A stretch of DNA of 57,710 nt from UBA5109 sp964606735 (GTDB lineage Bacteria > Pseudomonadota > Gammaproteobacteria > Pseudomonadales > Pseudohongiellaceae): assembly GCA_964606735.1 (NCBI GenBank), contig CAZSHI010000013.1:1-57710 (forward strand), given 5' to 3'. Both the position numbers and the translations under genes were made by a program. Shown piece by piece: positions 43,326 to 51,297 of this stretch (position 1 is its first letter; every line of letters begins with the position of its first letter). Under the pieces are notes generated by a model. That model was not told where the DNA came from and ran no database searches. It saw only the letters and a program-made list of their open reading frames with translations.

Positions 43326-44974
43326 TGCCGACTAAAGCCAGCACCATTGGTGAACGCTGGATAGACAGCGCCAAGCAGCTTACATCCAGTAAGAAGTACT
43401 TACTGATTGACACCCTGGGTACTGAGTTGACTGCAATCAAGGCTCTGACCGGCAGCATTATTCTGGCAGAAAAAATAAAAATTCTCAGCCCGGAACAGAA
43501 TGTCGCCACCTTGTTACCAACCAGTGCCGGCGCCATGCTCTGCAATCTTGCTGTTTTAATGCGGGGCAAAACCCTGGTGAATTTGAATTACACAGCCAGC
43601 AAAGAAGCACTTCTGTCTTCTCTGCGCCAGGCAGATATAAAAACCATCTATACCTCTTCCCAGTTTTTACAGAAACTGGAATCGCGCGGATTTGACACTA
43701 CCTGGCTGGAACACGAAGCCAAGATCGTCATTCTGGAAAAATTGCGTGCATCGACCTCTATCGTCAGCCGCCTGCTGACTTTTCTGCGTTGCCGTTTTAG
43801 CTCCACTAAATCCTTAAAAGCACGCTATCTGCAACAAAGCGATCCCCAGTCAGCCGCAAGCATCCTCTTTTCCAGTGGCAGTGAAGGTCAACCCAAAGGC
43901 GTCATCCTGACGCATGCAAATTTCTTGACCAATGTCGATCAGGTCATGCATCTGCTCAACCTGGAAGACGAGGATGTTGTACTGGCGAATCTGCCCCTAT
44001 TTCATGCATTCGGTCTGACTGCCACCTTGTTTTTTCCCTTACTGGAAGGCATCCCTGTTGTCTGTCACCCGGACCCGACAGATGCACTAGCCACCGCAAA
44101 GGCCATCAAGAAATACAACATTACACTGATGTTCGGTACCTCAACCTTTTTCCGCCTGTATATCCGCAATGCAAAAATCACCGCCGATATGCTTGCCTCC
44201 CTGCGACTGACGATAGCCGGTGCGGAAAAACTGCAGGCAGAGGTGCGCGAAGAGTTTTTTAACAAATTCGATAAAGTCATTCTGGAGGGCTATGGTGCCA
44301 CTGAAACGGCACCTGTTGCCTGCGTCAATATTCCGGATCATTTCACAGTAGAGGGCTATCCCCCAGTCAAGCACAAACCCGGTAGTGTTGGCCTCCCCAT
44401 CCCGGCAACCGAGATTTGCATCATCGACCCTGACACCCAGGAACAGCTACCGGCCGGAGAATCCGGCATGATCTGTATCCATGGTCCTCAGGTCATGCTG
44501 GGTTATCTGAATGACACCCAGAAAACTGCCTCTGCCTTGCAGACAATCGCTGGCAAGACCTGGTATTTATCAGGTGACAAGGGTTATCTGGATGAAGATA
44601 ACTTCTTACACATCGAAGACCGCTACTCCCGCTTCGCCAAAATCGGTGGTGAAATGATCAGCCTGGGTTTTGTGGAAACCAGTATCCGCCGCGTCAGCGA
44701 CGACATTGAACTGGAACTGGTTGCCATCAGCGTTCCTCACAGTAAAAAGGGTGAAAGCATCATCATCCTGTCAAACCGGGAACTCCAGCAACAGGAACTG
44801 CGTAAACACCTGCTGGATGCCGGCCTGGGCAGTTTGGCCCTGCCCAGTGCCTATTTCCTGGTGGATGAAATTCCCAAGCTGGGCTCAGGAAAAACAGATT
44901 TTGGCAGTGCGAAAAAACTCGCCTTGCGTCTGGGGGAAATTGGCGATAAATACGGAAAAGCCAAGGACCAGTAG
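43325..44974 (+). CDS. AMP-dependent acyl-CoA/acyl-ACP synthetase, Aas-like
   Basis: Adenylate-forming ligase. The P-loop-like motif FSSGSEGQPKGVILTHAN, LFHAFGLTATLFFPLLEGIPVV, GYGATETAPV and YLSGDKGYLDEDNFLHIEDRYSRFAKIGGEMISL are in place, and the catalytic lysine is in LGSGKTDF near the end. It resembles the synthetase domain of Aas (2-acylglycerophosphoethanolamine acyltransferase/acyl-ACP synthetase) more than common fatty acyl-CoA ligases, but lacks the acyltransferase domain. A role in recycling free fatty acids or lysophospholipid is inferred. Length 549 residues; coupled to rnt by the TGATG overlap. Confidence 0.85.
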   Translation: MPTKASTIGERWIDSAKQLTSSKKYLLIDTLGTELTAIKALTGSIILAEKIKILSPEQNVATLLPTSAGAMLCNLAVLMRGKTLVNLNYTASKEALLSSLRQADIKTIYTSSQFLQKLESRGFDTTWLEHEAKIVILEKLRASTSIVSRLLTFLRCRFSSTKSLKARYLQQSDPQSAASILFSSGSEGQPKGVILTHANFLTNVDQVMHLLNLEDEDVVLANLPLFHAFGLTATLFFPLLEGIPVVCHPDPTDALATAKAIKKYNITLMFGTSTFFRLYIRNAKITADMLASLRLTIAGAEKLQAEVREEFFNKFDKVILEGYGATETAPVACVNIPDHFTVEGYPPVKHKPGSVGLPIPATEICIIDPDTQEQLPAGESGMICIHGPQVMLGYLNDTQKTASALQTIAGKTWYLSGDKGYLDEDNFLHIEDRYSRFAKIGGEMISLGFVETSIRRVSDDIELELVAISVPHSKKGESIIILSNRELQQQELRKHLLDAGLGSLALPSAYFLVDEIPKLGSGKTDFGSAKKLALRLGEIGDKYGKAKDQ

Positions 44975-45003
44975 TTGACAATGATTCTCATTAAGCTTAA
45001 CAT
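44975..45003 (+). promoter_or_regulatory. Fur-regulated promoter of bfd
   Basis: TTGACA at 44975-44980 and TAACAT at 44998-45003 are 17 bases apart. A 19-base Fur box, GACAATGATTCTCATTAAG (44977-44995), matches 14 of 19 consensus positions and covers the spacer. The start would be near 45010. Fur with iron should repress bfd, matching its role in iron release. Confidence 0.82.
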
Positions 45004-45041
45004 TCTCAGCTGTAATATGACTGTTTACTGAGAACCCATAC

Positions 45042-45227
45042 ATGTACGTTTGTCTTTGTAAAGCCGTTACCGATCGCCAGATCAGAGACTCCATCAACGG
45101 AGGGGCCAGTTCCTTTGCTGAAATTCGCCGCTCCCTGGGTGTTTCCACACAGTGCGGGAAGTGCATGCAACAGGCAAAATCGATAGTTGAAACAGCAACA
45201 AAAAAAGCCCCGTTCCACCCTGCTTAA
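45042..45227 (+). CDS. bfd: Bacterioferritin-associated ferredoxin
   Basis: Small 2Fe-2S protein that reduces and mobilises iron from bacterioferritin. The cluster ligands fit the Bfd pattern: Cys4 and Cys6 (YVCLCKAVT) and Cys38 and Cys41 (STQCGKCMQQA). Length 61 residues. A Fur-box promoter lies 40-70 bases upstream, and the bacterioferritin gene follows after 372 bases. Confidence 0.96.
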   Translation: MYVCLCKAVTDRQIRDSINGGASSFAEIRRSLGVSTQCGKCMQQAKSIVETATKKAPFHPA

Positions 45228-45599
45228 ACCTCTTCCACTTGGCCTTAATTCCTCAAAAACCATATTGAATTCAGTAAGATACTGTAAAGATTAGCTGATT
45301 CACCAATGCCGGCTTTTGTCTCGAACTGCCTGCACTCATGACCTTTTAGCTAAATTTCCATATATCGCAATGTATTGCCCTGCCCGGACTTCGCTCCTCA
45401 GGCTTTAAATTAAGGTGTACCTGATTGCTGTACTCAGGTTGCTATAGCTGGTTCAAGCTCTTAAGTAAGAAACATAGTAAGAAGCATTCTCGTTTATATT
45501 TTCCCCCTTGTAAATGAATAGCTTGCGGTAGACTTTAAGGGCCGGCTGCTTCAGAATAAAACTTTACCCATTTCAGGCACACGCAACGAGGAGATTCGC
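45228..45599 (+). other. Intergenic region bfd-bfr
   Basis: This 372-base AT-rich gap contains no reading frame with a recognisable product and no clear terminator after bfd. It must include the bfr promoter; a weak candidate is TTGTAA at 45508 with TAGACT at 45529. The bfr ribosome site AGGAG lies at 45589-45593. I see no convincing second Fur box. Confidence 0.4.
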
Positions 45600-46073
45600 A
45601 TGCAGGGAGATAAACAGGTCATTTCCTTTCTTAACAAAGTACTGGGCAATGAGCTCATTGCCATCAACCAGTATTTTTTGCATGCCAAAATGTTTGAGGA
45701 CTGGGGACTCAAGGAACTGGGCGATTTTACCCGTGACGAATCCATCGACGAGATGAAGCATGCCGATGAGATCATTGAGCGCATCCTGTTTCTGGAAGGT
45801 CTGCCCAATCTGCAGGATCTCGGAAAGCTGCATATCGGTGAAGATACGGAAGAGATGCTCAATTGCGATCTGGCACTGGAAATGCGTGCCATTCCGGATT
45901 TACGCGAGGCCATTGCCTATTGCGAGGAAGTCCGAGATTTTGTATCACGCGACTTGTTTCAGAAAATTCTGGATGATGAGGAAGCTCACGTAGACTGGCT
46001 GGAAACCCAGTTAAGCCTGATTGAGAAGATGGGTATCCAGAATTATCTGTCCGAGAAAATGGACAAGGAATAA
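45600..46073 (+). CDS. bfr: Bacterioferritin
   Basis: Forms 24-subunit shells that oxidise and store iron. Ferroxidase ligands occupy the canonical positions Glu18, Glu51, His54, Glu94, Glu127 and His130, and Met52 is the haem ligand. Length 157 residues. A good AGGAG site precedes the ATG. Works with Bfd, encoded just upstream under a Fur box. Because Met52 is retained, it is of the haem-binding Bfr type rather than the haem-free ferritin type. Confidence 0.97.
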   Translation: MQGDKQVISFLNKVLGNELIAINQYFLHAKMFEDWGLKELGDFTRDESIDEMKHADEIIERILFLEGLPNLQDLGKLHIGEDTEEMLNCDLALEMRAIPDLREAIAYCEEVRDFVSRDLFQKILDDEEAHVDWLETQLSLIEKMGIQNYLSEKMDKE

Positions 46074-46090
46074 ACCCTCAGCGGGTATGC

Positions 46091-46675
46091 TCAGGCAAAC
46101 TGTTTGCGCCCTGCCTCCAGGTAAATTCTGCGCCAGTTGATATAAGCAAAGATAACGATAAGCACATAGGCTGCAAACAGTAGCGCTGTCAGATACAGCT
46201 CCCTATCGATGTATAGCACAATTGAAATGGCGTCAATCAGCAGCCAGTATAGCCAGTTTTCCAACACCTTGAAGACGACCATGAAGGTAGTGATGACACT
46301 GGCCCAGGTTGTGAAAGAATCCACAAAGGGCCAGGCAGCATCCGTATAATTCTGCATCAGCCAGCCATTGACAGCGGCCAGCACTAGCATGCCCAGAATG
46401 ATAAGCACATGATGCCAGAATTTCAGACTGCTGATAGCTAAGTGCCGCTTATTGGTACCGCCATATTTCCATTCCAGCCAGCCCACGATGGCCATCACTA
46501 CATAAAAAATATTCAGCATGGACTCCATCAGCAGACTGACATCCCAGAATACAAACACAAAAATCAGGGAACTCAAAAAGGCACAGTACCAGCATAAAAT
46601 ATTTTCCCGCGCGGCCAGCAAAAGATAGGCAATCGCCAGCAACACTGCCAGGATTTCAAATCCCTGTGCAATCAT
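46091..46675 (-). CDS. PnuC-family vitamin transporter, possibly for thiamine
   Basis: Integral membrane protein with about seven hydrophobic helices. Family marks are the WxxW region (YVVMAIVGWLEWKYGG) and ENWLYWLLIDAISIVLYIDRELYLTALLFAAYV, where the conserved Trp and Asn line the substrate path. PnuC proteins import nicotinamide riboside, while relatives named PnuT import thiamine. The start overlaps the gene of a YkoF-type thiamine-binding protein (ATGA), which favours thiamine, but no TPP riboswitch is seen. Length 194 residues. Confidence 0.87.
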   Translation of the reverse strand: MIAQGFEILAVLLAIAYLLLAARENILCWYCAFLSSLIFVFVFWDVSLLMESMLNIFYVVMAIVGWLEWKYGGTNKRHLAISSLKFWHHVLIILGMLVLAAVNGWLMQNYTDAAWPFVDSFTTWASVITTFMVVFKVLENWLYWLLIDAISIVLYIDRELYLTALLFAAYVLIVIFAYINWRRIYLEAGRKQFA

Positions 46676-46920
46676 TCAGGTGTCATGCCAGGAATGAATT
46701 TGGTGACATAGACTGCCCTGCCATGTTCGGCATAACTCCAAGCCAGCATTTCTTTGAGCACCTGCATGACATGCTCGTAATCACCGCTGATGAGGGTTGA
46801 AGTAGGACTGGTACTGGTCTGCAGCCCGGGATAGCTGTTCAGTTTTTTAATAAAGCTGAGAATGGGTGCCTTGAAGTCTTCAGCAAAAGGATACATGGAA
46901 ATTTCGACGAGTATTTTCAT
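46672..46920 (-). CDS. YkoF/MTH1187-type thiamine-binding protein
   Basis: Small ferredoxin-fold protein of the thiamine-binding YkoF-like group. MKILVEISMYPF at the start, the FIKKLN helix, TSTSPTSTLISGDYEHVMQVLKE and the YVTKFIP end fit the family. It is a single domain of 82 residues, so it should dimerise or tetramerise. The start is either the ATG at 46920 or a GTG at 46929; neither has a clear ribosome site. It is upstream of, and coupled to, the PnuC-like gene. Confidence 0.82.
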   Translation of the reverse strand: MKILVEISMYPFAEDFKAPILSFIKKLNSYPGLQTSTSPTSTLISGDYEHVMQVLKEMLAWSYAEHGRAVYVTKFIPGMTPE

Positions 46921-47059
46921 AAATTTCACTTGCAGGGTGATTTTGATAATAACTTAGTGTGTCAGTTATGCCGGTGACTCTCAATAGCGTCAAGGCAGCA
47001 AAAATACCTGCCCCAACCATTGCCGATGCATCATCCTACTGCCGGACTAATGCAGCTCT

Positions 47060-47935
47060 TCACGATTCTTCGGACACCAGTACAGTCCTGGGGGGCTTTT
47101 TTTGCTGCCACAGAATATTACAGATAATACCCAGTACGACCAGAAACATGCCTAGGTAAGTCATGGCATTGAAACTCTCACCAAACAGGATAAACCCCAG
47201 ACTCAGCGTAAAAATGATGCTGCTATATGATGCAATGGACACCGTGGCAATTTCTGCAATCTGGTAGGAACGCGTCAGATAATATTGTGCCAACTGCCCG
47301 GTCACACCCACCATCAGCAGATAAAGCCACTCGATTCCCTCAGGCGTTTTCCAATCAAACAACATACCGATCAGGGTGACCGGCAAACACAGCAGCGGGA
47401 AGTAATACATGATGACAATCGGATGTTCTGTCCGGGTTAGTTTCCTGACACAGTTATAGGCAAGACCCATCAACATCGAACAGCTGATACCGACCAGCAA
47501 ATGGAAAAAGGAAACACGCTCATCGAAACCCTGAATAATCAGGATGCCGCTAAAACTCAGCACGAAAAACACAAACTGCAGAGCCCTGACTTTTTCTCCC
47601 ACGAAAAAAATACCCAGAACAGTGGTGAAGATGGGGACCAGATATACCAGGGTTGAGGCGGCGGCCAGCGGCACCTGCTGGATCAGGTAGTAATTAAGAA
47701 TAAGTGCAAAGGCGCCGGAAAGCCCGCGTAAAATCAACAGCGCTTTGGCTTGCCCGAAAACCGGAATCTTAAGTCGGTACAGCGTCAAATGGCAGAGCAT
47801 GATGGCAATCACAGCTCTGAAAAACACCACTTCCATGGGAGGCACTTCCGGCAGCAGTTTCACAAACACTGTCATCAGCGAAAACACAAAGGTCGCCACC
47901 AGCATGTACCAAACGCCGCGAATCGAGTCAGACAT
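47060..47935 (-). CDS. EamA/DMT-superfamily transporter
   Basis: Ten-helix membrane protein of two repeated EamA domains: MVATFVFSLMTVFVKLLPE begins the first, and the second begins at ISCSMLMGLAYNCVRKL. It belongs to the RhaT/YdcZ-like drug/metabolite exporter superfamily; the substrate is unknown. Length 291 residues. It lies 23 bases after grxD on the minus strand. The 130 bases between it and the YkoF-like gene hold nothing I recognise. Confidence 0.9.
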   Translation of the reverse strand: MSDSIRGVWYMLVATFVFSLMTVFVKLLPEVPPMEVVFFRAVIAIMLCHLTLYRLKIPVFGQAKALLILRGLSGAFALILNYYLIQQVPLAAASTLVYLVPIFTTVLGIFFVGEKVRALQFVFFVLSFSGILIIQGFDERVSFFHLLVGISCSMLMGLAYNCVRKLTRTEHPIVIMYYFPLLCLPVTLIGMLFDWKTPEGIEWLYLLMVGVTGQLAQYYLTRSYQIAEIATVSIASYSSIIFTLSLGFILFGESFNAMTYLGMFLVVLGIICNILWQQKKPPRTVLVSEES

Positions 47936-47958
47936 AGAGCGGGCCCTGGCCCCGTCAT

Positions 47959-48297
47959 TTATTCCGTGTCAGGTGTTTCTTCTTTGTCTGACACTTTGCC
48001 CAGCAAAGCCTTGAGTTCGCCGCTCTGGTAAAGCTCCGTCATGATATCGCAGCCGCCAACCAGTTCTCCGTCAACAAACAGTTGGGGGAAAGTGGGCCAG
48101 TCTGAAATTTTTGGCAAATTGGTGCGGATGTCCGGGTTTGCCAGAATATCAACATAGGCGAAACGTTCACCACAGGCCATCAGGATTTGTGATGCCTGTG
48201 ACGAAAATCCACACTGCGGCTGATTTGGGCTGCCTTTCATATACAGAATGATAGGGTTCTTGCTGATTTGTTCTTTGATGGTTTCTTCAATACTCAT
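47959..48297 (-). CDS. grxD: Monothiol glutaredoxin (Grx4 type)
   Basis: CGFS-type glutaredoxin that carries and hands over 2Fe-2S clusters. The signature CGFS is at 29-32 in SPNQPQCGFSSQ; WPTFPQLFVDGELVGGCDI supplies the cis-Pro and glutathione-binding region. The chosen ATG at 48297 has AGGA eight bases upstream, giving 112 residues; a start at 48321 would add eight. The C-terminal tail is acidic. The argG-bfr-grxD-argF neighbourhood is similar to Pseudomonas. Confidence 0.96.
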   Translation of the reverse strand: MSIEETIKEQISKNPIILYMKGSPNQPQCGFSSQASQILMACGERFAYVDILANPDIRTNLPKISDWPTFPQLFVDGELVGGCDIMTELYQSGELKALLGKVSDKEETPDTE

Positions 48298-48348
48298 AGG
48301 AGTTCCTGCTACTAAATTCACTGGCGCATTTTAGCTGATTTAGACGTC

Positions 48349-49914
48349 TTAAGATATCGCTGCTCCCCAGGCACCTCCACCCGGGGTATGAATGCTCAGG
48401 TGTTGCCCTGGGCTGGCGCTAAAAGAGCACTTGCCTGGCAGGGCGACCCCGTCCAGCAGGTTTTTTCCGGCCTTGCCGGGCTCTCCCCCTGATAGCCCCC
48501 AACAGCTATGTTGCCTGCGCTCACTGAGGATACTGACCTGGGTTTCTTCGAGGAATTCGTATTCGCGGATCAAGCCGTCACCACCTGCATGCCTGCCTTT
48601 GCCGCCACTGCCACGCCTGATGGCATATCGCCGAATCCGCACCGGGTAATGCAATTCAAGGCTTTCAACCGGGGTGTTCAGGGTATTGGTCATGTGGCTG
48701 TGCACAGCACTGACTCCCGCAAACCTGGCTCCTGCTCCTGTTCCTCCCGCCAGGGTTTCATAGTAATCCCAGTGACTGCCATGCGTGTAAGACCCCATAG
48801 CGATATTGTTCATGGTGCCCTGGCTTGCTGCCGGAATCTCAAGTGGGAGGGCTTGCTGCAATGCTCCCAGTACCACATCCACAATTCGACTGGATGTCTC
48901 AACATTACCTGCCACCACCGCCGCCGGAAAGCGGGCATTCACCAGACAAGCTTCCGGTGCTCTGACCTGCAGATGTCGAAATATGCCGGCACAGGCAGGC
49001 GTATTATCCGGCATCAGGCAGCGGAACACATAAAACACTGCTGCAGCGGTTACTGATAAGGGGCAGTTGATGTTGCCGGCAGCCTGCCCGTCCGTGCCGC
49101 TGAAATCCGCGAGGATTTCGCCATCGCCGACATGCAGCCGCAGTTGAATGCGCTGTTGCTGATTGCCCAGACCATCGTCATCCATGTAATCGACAAAGTC
49201 ATAGCTACCGCGCGGTATTTTATCCAGGGCCGAACGTGCAATTTGTTCACCATAATCGTTCAGTGCAAGCAGTGCGAGGGAAAACTGTTCACTACCCAGT
49301 TGCTCAAGTAGTTTTCCCAGGCGCTTTTTCCCGCTATGAAGCGCACTTAACTGGGCTGCAATATCGCCTCCAATCTCTCCTGCCGGATTCTGTAGGTCCT
49401 GCGAGCTGTTTTGTAATGCCGCCAGTTGCGCTGCCAGTGGCTGATTGATCTGCCCGGCATTCAGCAGTTTTTGCGGCTCTATGACCAGCCCCTCTTCCTG
49501 CAGGCTGCTGGAATTGGGCATAGAGCCCGGAGACTCGGATCCGATATTGGCATGATGCGCCCGATTGACCACGAAAGCCTGCAAACTTCTCTGCCGGTCG
49601 AACAACGGAGCGATGACCGTCACATCCGGCAAATGAGTTCCCCCAAGAAAGGGATCATTCAGGATCAGCACATCACCTTCGAGCCAGTCGAAGCGGTCAA
49701 CAATGGATTGCATCGCGAAGGCCATGCTCCCCAGATGCACGGGAATATGCGCAGCCTGCGCGCAAAGCCCGCCTCTGGCGTCAAACAGAGCACAGGAAAA
49801 ATCCAGCCTGTCCTTGATGTTTGGAGAAAAAGCCGTACGTCGGAGTACCGCGCCCATTTCATCGCAGACAGCTTCCATTCTGCTGACGAAAAGACTCAGT
49901 TCAATGCTGTCCAT
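48349..49914 (-). CDS. Hydantoinase B/oxoprolinase family protein, without HyuA
   Basis: HyuB-type ATP-dependent amidohydrolase subunit. Typical segments are FSCALFDARGGLCAQAAHIPVHLGSM, VLILNDPFLGGTHLPDVTVIAPLF, GSESPGSMPNSSS, GMADFSGTDGQAAGNINCPLS-like DFSGTDGQAAGNIN, and RRGSGGKGRHAGGDGLIREYEF. It is full length at 521 residues. The catalytic partner HyuA is normally adjacent but is absent from this window, so the gene is either an orphan paired in trans or a different enzyme. Divergent from gst. Confidence 0.9.
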   Translation of the reverse strand: MDSIELSLFVSRMEAVCDEMGAVLRRTAFSPNIKDRLDFSCALFDARGGLCAQAAHIPVHLGSMAFAMQSIVDRFDWLEGDVLILNDPFLGGTHLPDVTVIAPLFDRQRSLQAFVVNRAHHANIGSESPGSMPNSSSLQEEGLVIEPQKLLNAGQINQPLAAQLAALQNSSQDLQNPAGEIGGDIAAQLSALHSGKKRLGKLLEQLGSEQFSLALLALNDYGEQIARSALDKIPRGSYDFVDYMDDDGLGNQQQRIQLRLHVGDGEILADFSGTDGQAAGNINCPLSVTAAAVFYVFRCLMPDNTPACAGIFRHLQVRAPEACLVNARFPAAVVAGNVETSSRIVDVVLGALQQALPLEIPAASQGTMNNIAMGSYTHGSHWDYYETLAGGTGAGARFAGVSAVHSHMTNTLNTPVESLELHYPVRIRRYAIRRGSGGKGRHAGGDGLIREYEFLEETQVSILSERRQHSCWGLSGGEPGKAGKNLLDGVALPGKCSFSASPGQHLSIHTPGGGAWGAAIS

Positions 49915-50026
49915 GGTTTAACTTGCCTGTCTGTCATCAAGGCTTATTATACTGATACTCAGTCCGGCGCAACCATACATGAAGGACTGCGATAACAGAA
50001 TAACAGCAGGGAGACTGGAGAAAGCG

Positions 50027-50662
50027 ATGAGTGAACTGATTTTTTATACTAACCCGATGTCACGTGGGCGTATCGTTCGCTGGATGCTGGAAGAAATTGG
50101 CTGCAATTATCAGACCGAAGTGATTGGGCATGGTCCTGCCATGAAATCTTCCGAATTTCTGGCCATCAATCCAATGGGCAAGGTCCCTGCACTGAGCCAC
50201 TTGGGCAAAGTGATTACCGAGACACCTGCCATACTTGCCTACCTGGCCGATGCCTTCCCCGAAGCACAGCTGGCTCCCGCACCCGCCGAACGTCAGGCAT
50301 ATTACCGCTGGCTGTTTTTTGCGGCCGGTCCACTAGAGGCTGCTATCACCAACAAGCACTTCAAATTTGAACTCCCAGACGATCCTCGTGCCAGCGGTAT
50401 GGCCGGCTATGGTTCTTTTGAATTGACGGTGGATGTCCTGCAAAAGACGCTAGCAGCTTGCACTTACATTGCCGGAGAACGTTTCAATGCCGCAGATGTC
50501 TATCTGGGCTCGCACCTGGCCTGGGGGACACAGTTCGGCACACTGCCAAATCTGCCTGAATTTGAAACCTACATGAAGCGGGTAACTGATCTTGAGGCTT
50601 ACCGTCGGGCCAATGGGATGGATAATACACTGATGCCAGAGCCAGATAATTCTGCTGGCTAG
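50027..50662 (+). CDS. Glutathione S-transferase
   Basis: Two-domain cytosolic GST. The N-terminal thioredoxin-like domain starts SELIFYTNPMSRGRIVRWMLEEIG, with the Ser/Asn-Pro-Met-Ser active-site start; NPMGKVPAL has the cis-Pro and ETPAILAYLAD the glutathione-binding Glu-Thr. The helical C-terminal domain ends MKRVTDLEAYRRAN. Length 211 residues from the ATG at 50027, which has GGAG upstream; a start at 49979 adds 16. Substrate unknown. Confidence 0.93.
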   Translation: MSELIFYTNPMSRGRIVRWMLEEIGCNYQTEVIGHGPAMKSSEFLAINPMGKVPALSHLGKVITETPAILAYLADAFPEAQLAPAPAERQAYYRWLFFAAGPLEAAITNKHFKFELPDDPRASGMAGYGSFELTVDVLQKTLAACTYIAGERFNAADVYLGSHLAWGTQFGTLPNLPEFETYMKRVTDLEAYRRANGMDNTLMPEPDNSAG

Positions 50663-50706
50663 CTGGTGTCCTTGCTGAACTGCGCTATAGGAAATTTTAA
50701 GAGATG

Positions 50707-50727
50707 GGAGCCGATATAAGCGGCTCC
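50707..50727 (+). other. Hairpin after gst
   Basis: GGAGCCG and CGGCTCC form a perfect seven-pair stem with a seven-base loop (ATATAAG). No T run follows on the plus strand; on the minus strand only a weak AT-rich tail follows. It may be a terminator or an mRNA end structure for gst. Confidence 0.4.
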
Positions 50728-50831
50728 GCCACAGACGAGAATTTTCACCAGATACTCACTGAAACCTCAGCTCGCAGCGAGTATAGCTCGGACACATGAC
50801 AAGTCCAGCCAGTAATTATTGTCCCAGAAAC

Positions 50832-51035
50832 TTAGCGATTACCGCAGGTATTCAGTTTCAGTACCTTGTAAAGGGGGCAGAAGCCCACAGCGCCGGTCAC
50901 TGTCATCACCAGACCAACAATAATTGTCAGGGTAATCCAGATAGATGAAGAAGCTGAACTCCAGGCCAGCAAGATAAAAAACAGGCCAAGCGTAACCCGG
51001 ATAAGACGATCCTGTATGCCTTCGTTAGTGTCCAT
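50832..51035 (-). CDS. DUF2892 inner-membrane protein
   Basis: A 67-residue protein with two membrane helices (VTLGLFFILLAWSSA and IWITLTIIVGLVMTVTGAVGF) and the DUF2892 ending FCPLYKVLKLNTCGNR. The Cys-Pro-Leu-Tyr motif is shared with YgaP-like proteins. Function unknown; relatives are often near rhodanese genes, but none is here. It reads away from argD. Confidence 0.88.
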   Translation of the reverse strand: MDTNEGIQDRLIRVTLGLFFILLAWSSASSSIWITLTIIVGLVMTVTGAVGFCPLYKVLKLNTCGNR

Positions 51036-51154
51036 GCGTATCCCCCTTAAAATGGATGAAATTTGGCGTATTGTTACTGCTGTTTGCCCAACAATTCAAT
51101 AACTTTGATAAATTAATTCCGGCCACACGACACAGATCAAATTTGCGATTAATA

Positions 51155-51183
51155 ATGGCATGGCCCAGGAATTCTGGTAATAT
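51155..51183 (+). promoter_or_regulatory. Candidate argD promoter
   Basis: ATGGCA (51155-51160) and TAATAT (51178-51183) are 17 bases apart, and TGG precedes the -10 (extended -10). The start would be near 51190, giving a leader of about 108 bases that contains a hairpin and a tandem repeat. I see no convincing ArgR box. Confidence 0.55.
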
Positions 51184-51195
51184 CGCTTTTTAACT

Positions 51196-51218
51196 AGGGT
51201 AGCTCGCGCTGCCCTTTT
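51196..51218 (+). terminator. Terminator-like hairpin in the argD leader
   Basis: AGGGTAGC and GCTGCCCT pair (eight pairs, one G-U) around TCGC, followed by TTTT. It begins about six bases after the predicted start of transcription and before argD, so it could act as an attenuator or as a 5' mRNA stabiliser. A short T run makes full termination doubtful. Confidence 0.45.
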
Positions 51219-51238
51219 GCGTTTCAAAGGCCGCCTAT

Positions 51239-51272
51239 TTGTGACCGCTATCAGGTTGTGACCGCTATCAGG
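51239..51272 (+). repeat. Tandem 17-bp direct repeat before argD
   Basis: TTGTGACCGCTATCAGG occurs twice, directly joined, at 51239-51255 and 51256-51272, and a GGCCGCC flank is also repeated at 51229 and 51272. Purpose unknown. It lies in the argD leader, 25 bases before the ATG. Confidence 0.9.
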
Positions 51273-51297
51273 GCCGCCAACGAAAATGGTTTGAATC

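Noticed and set aside
46921..47059. TPP riboswitch before the YkoF/PnuC-like genes
   Set aside because: Searched both strands for CTGAGA and the GGATAATGCCAG-type end; neither is present.
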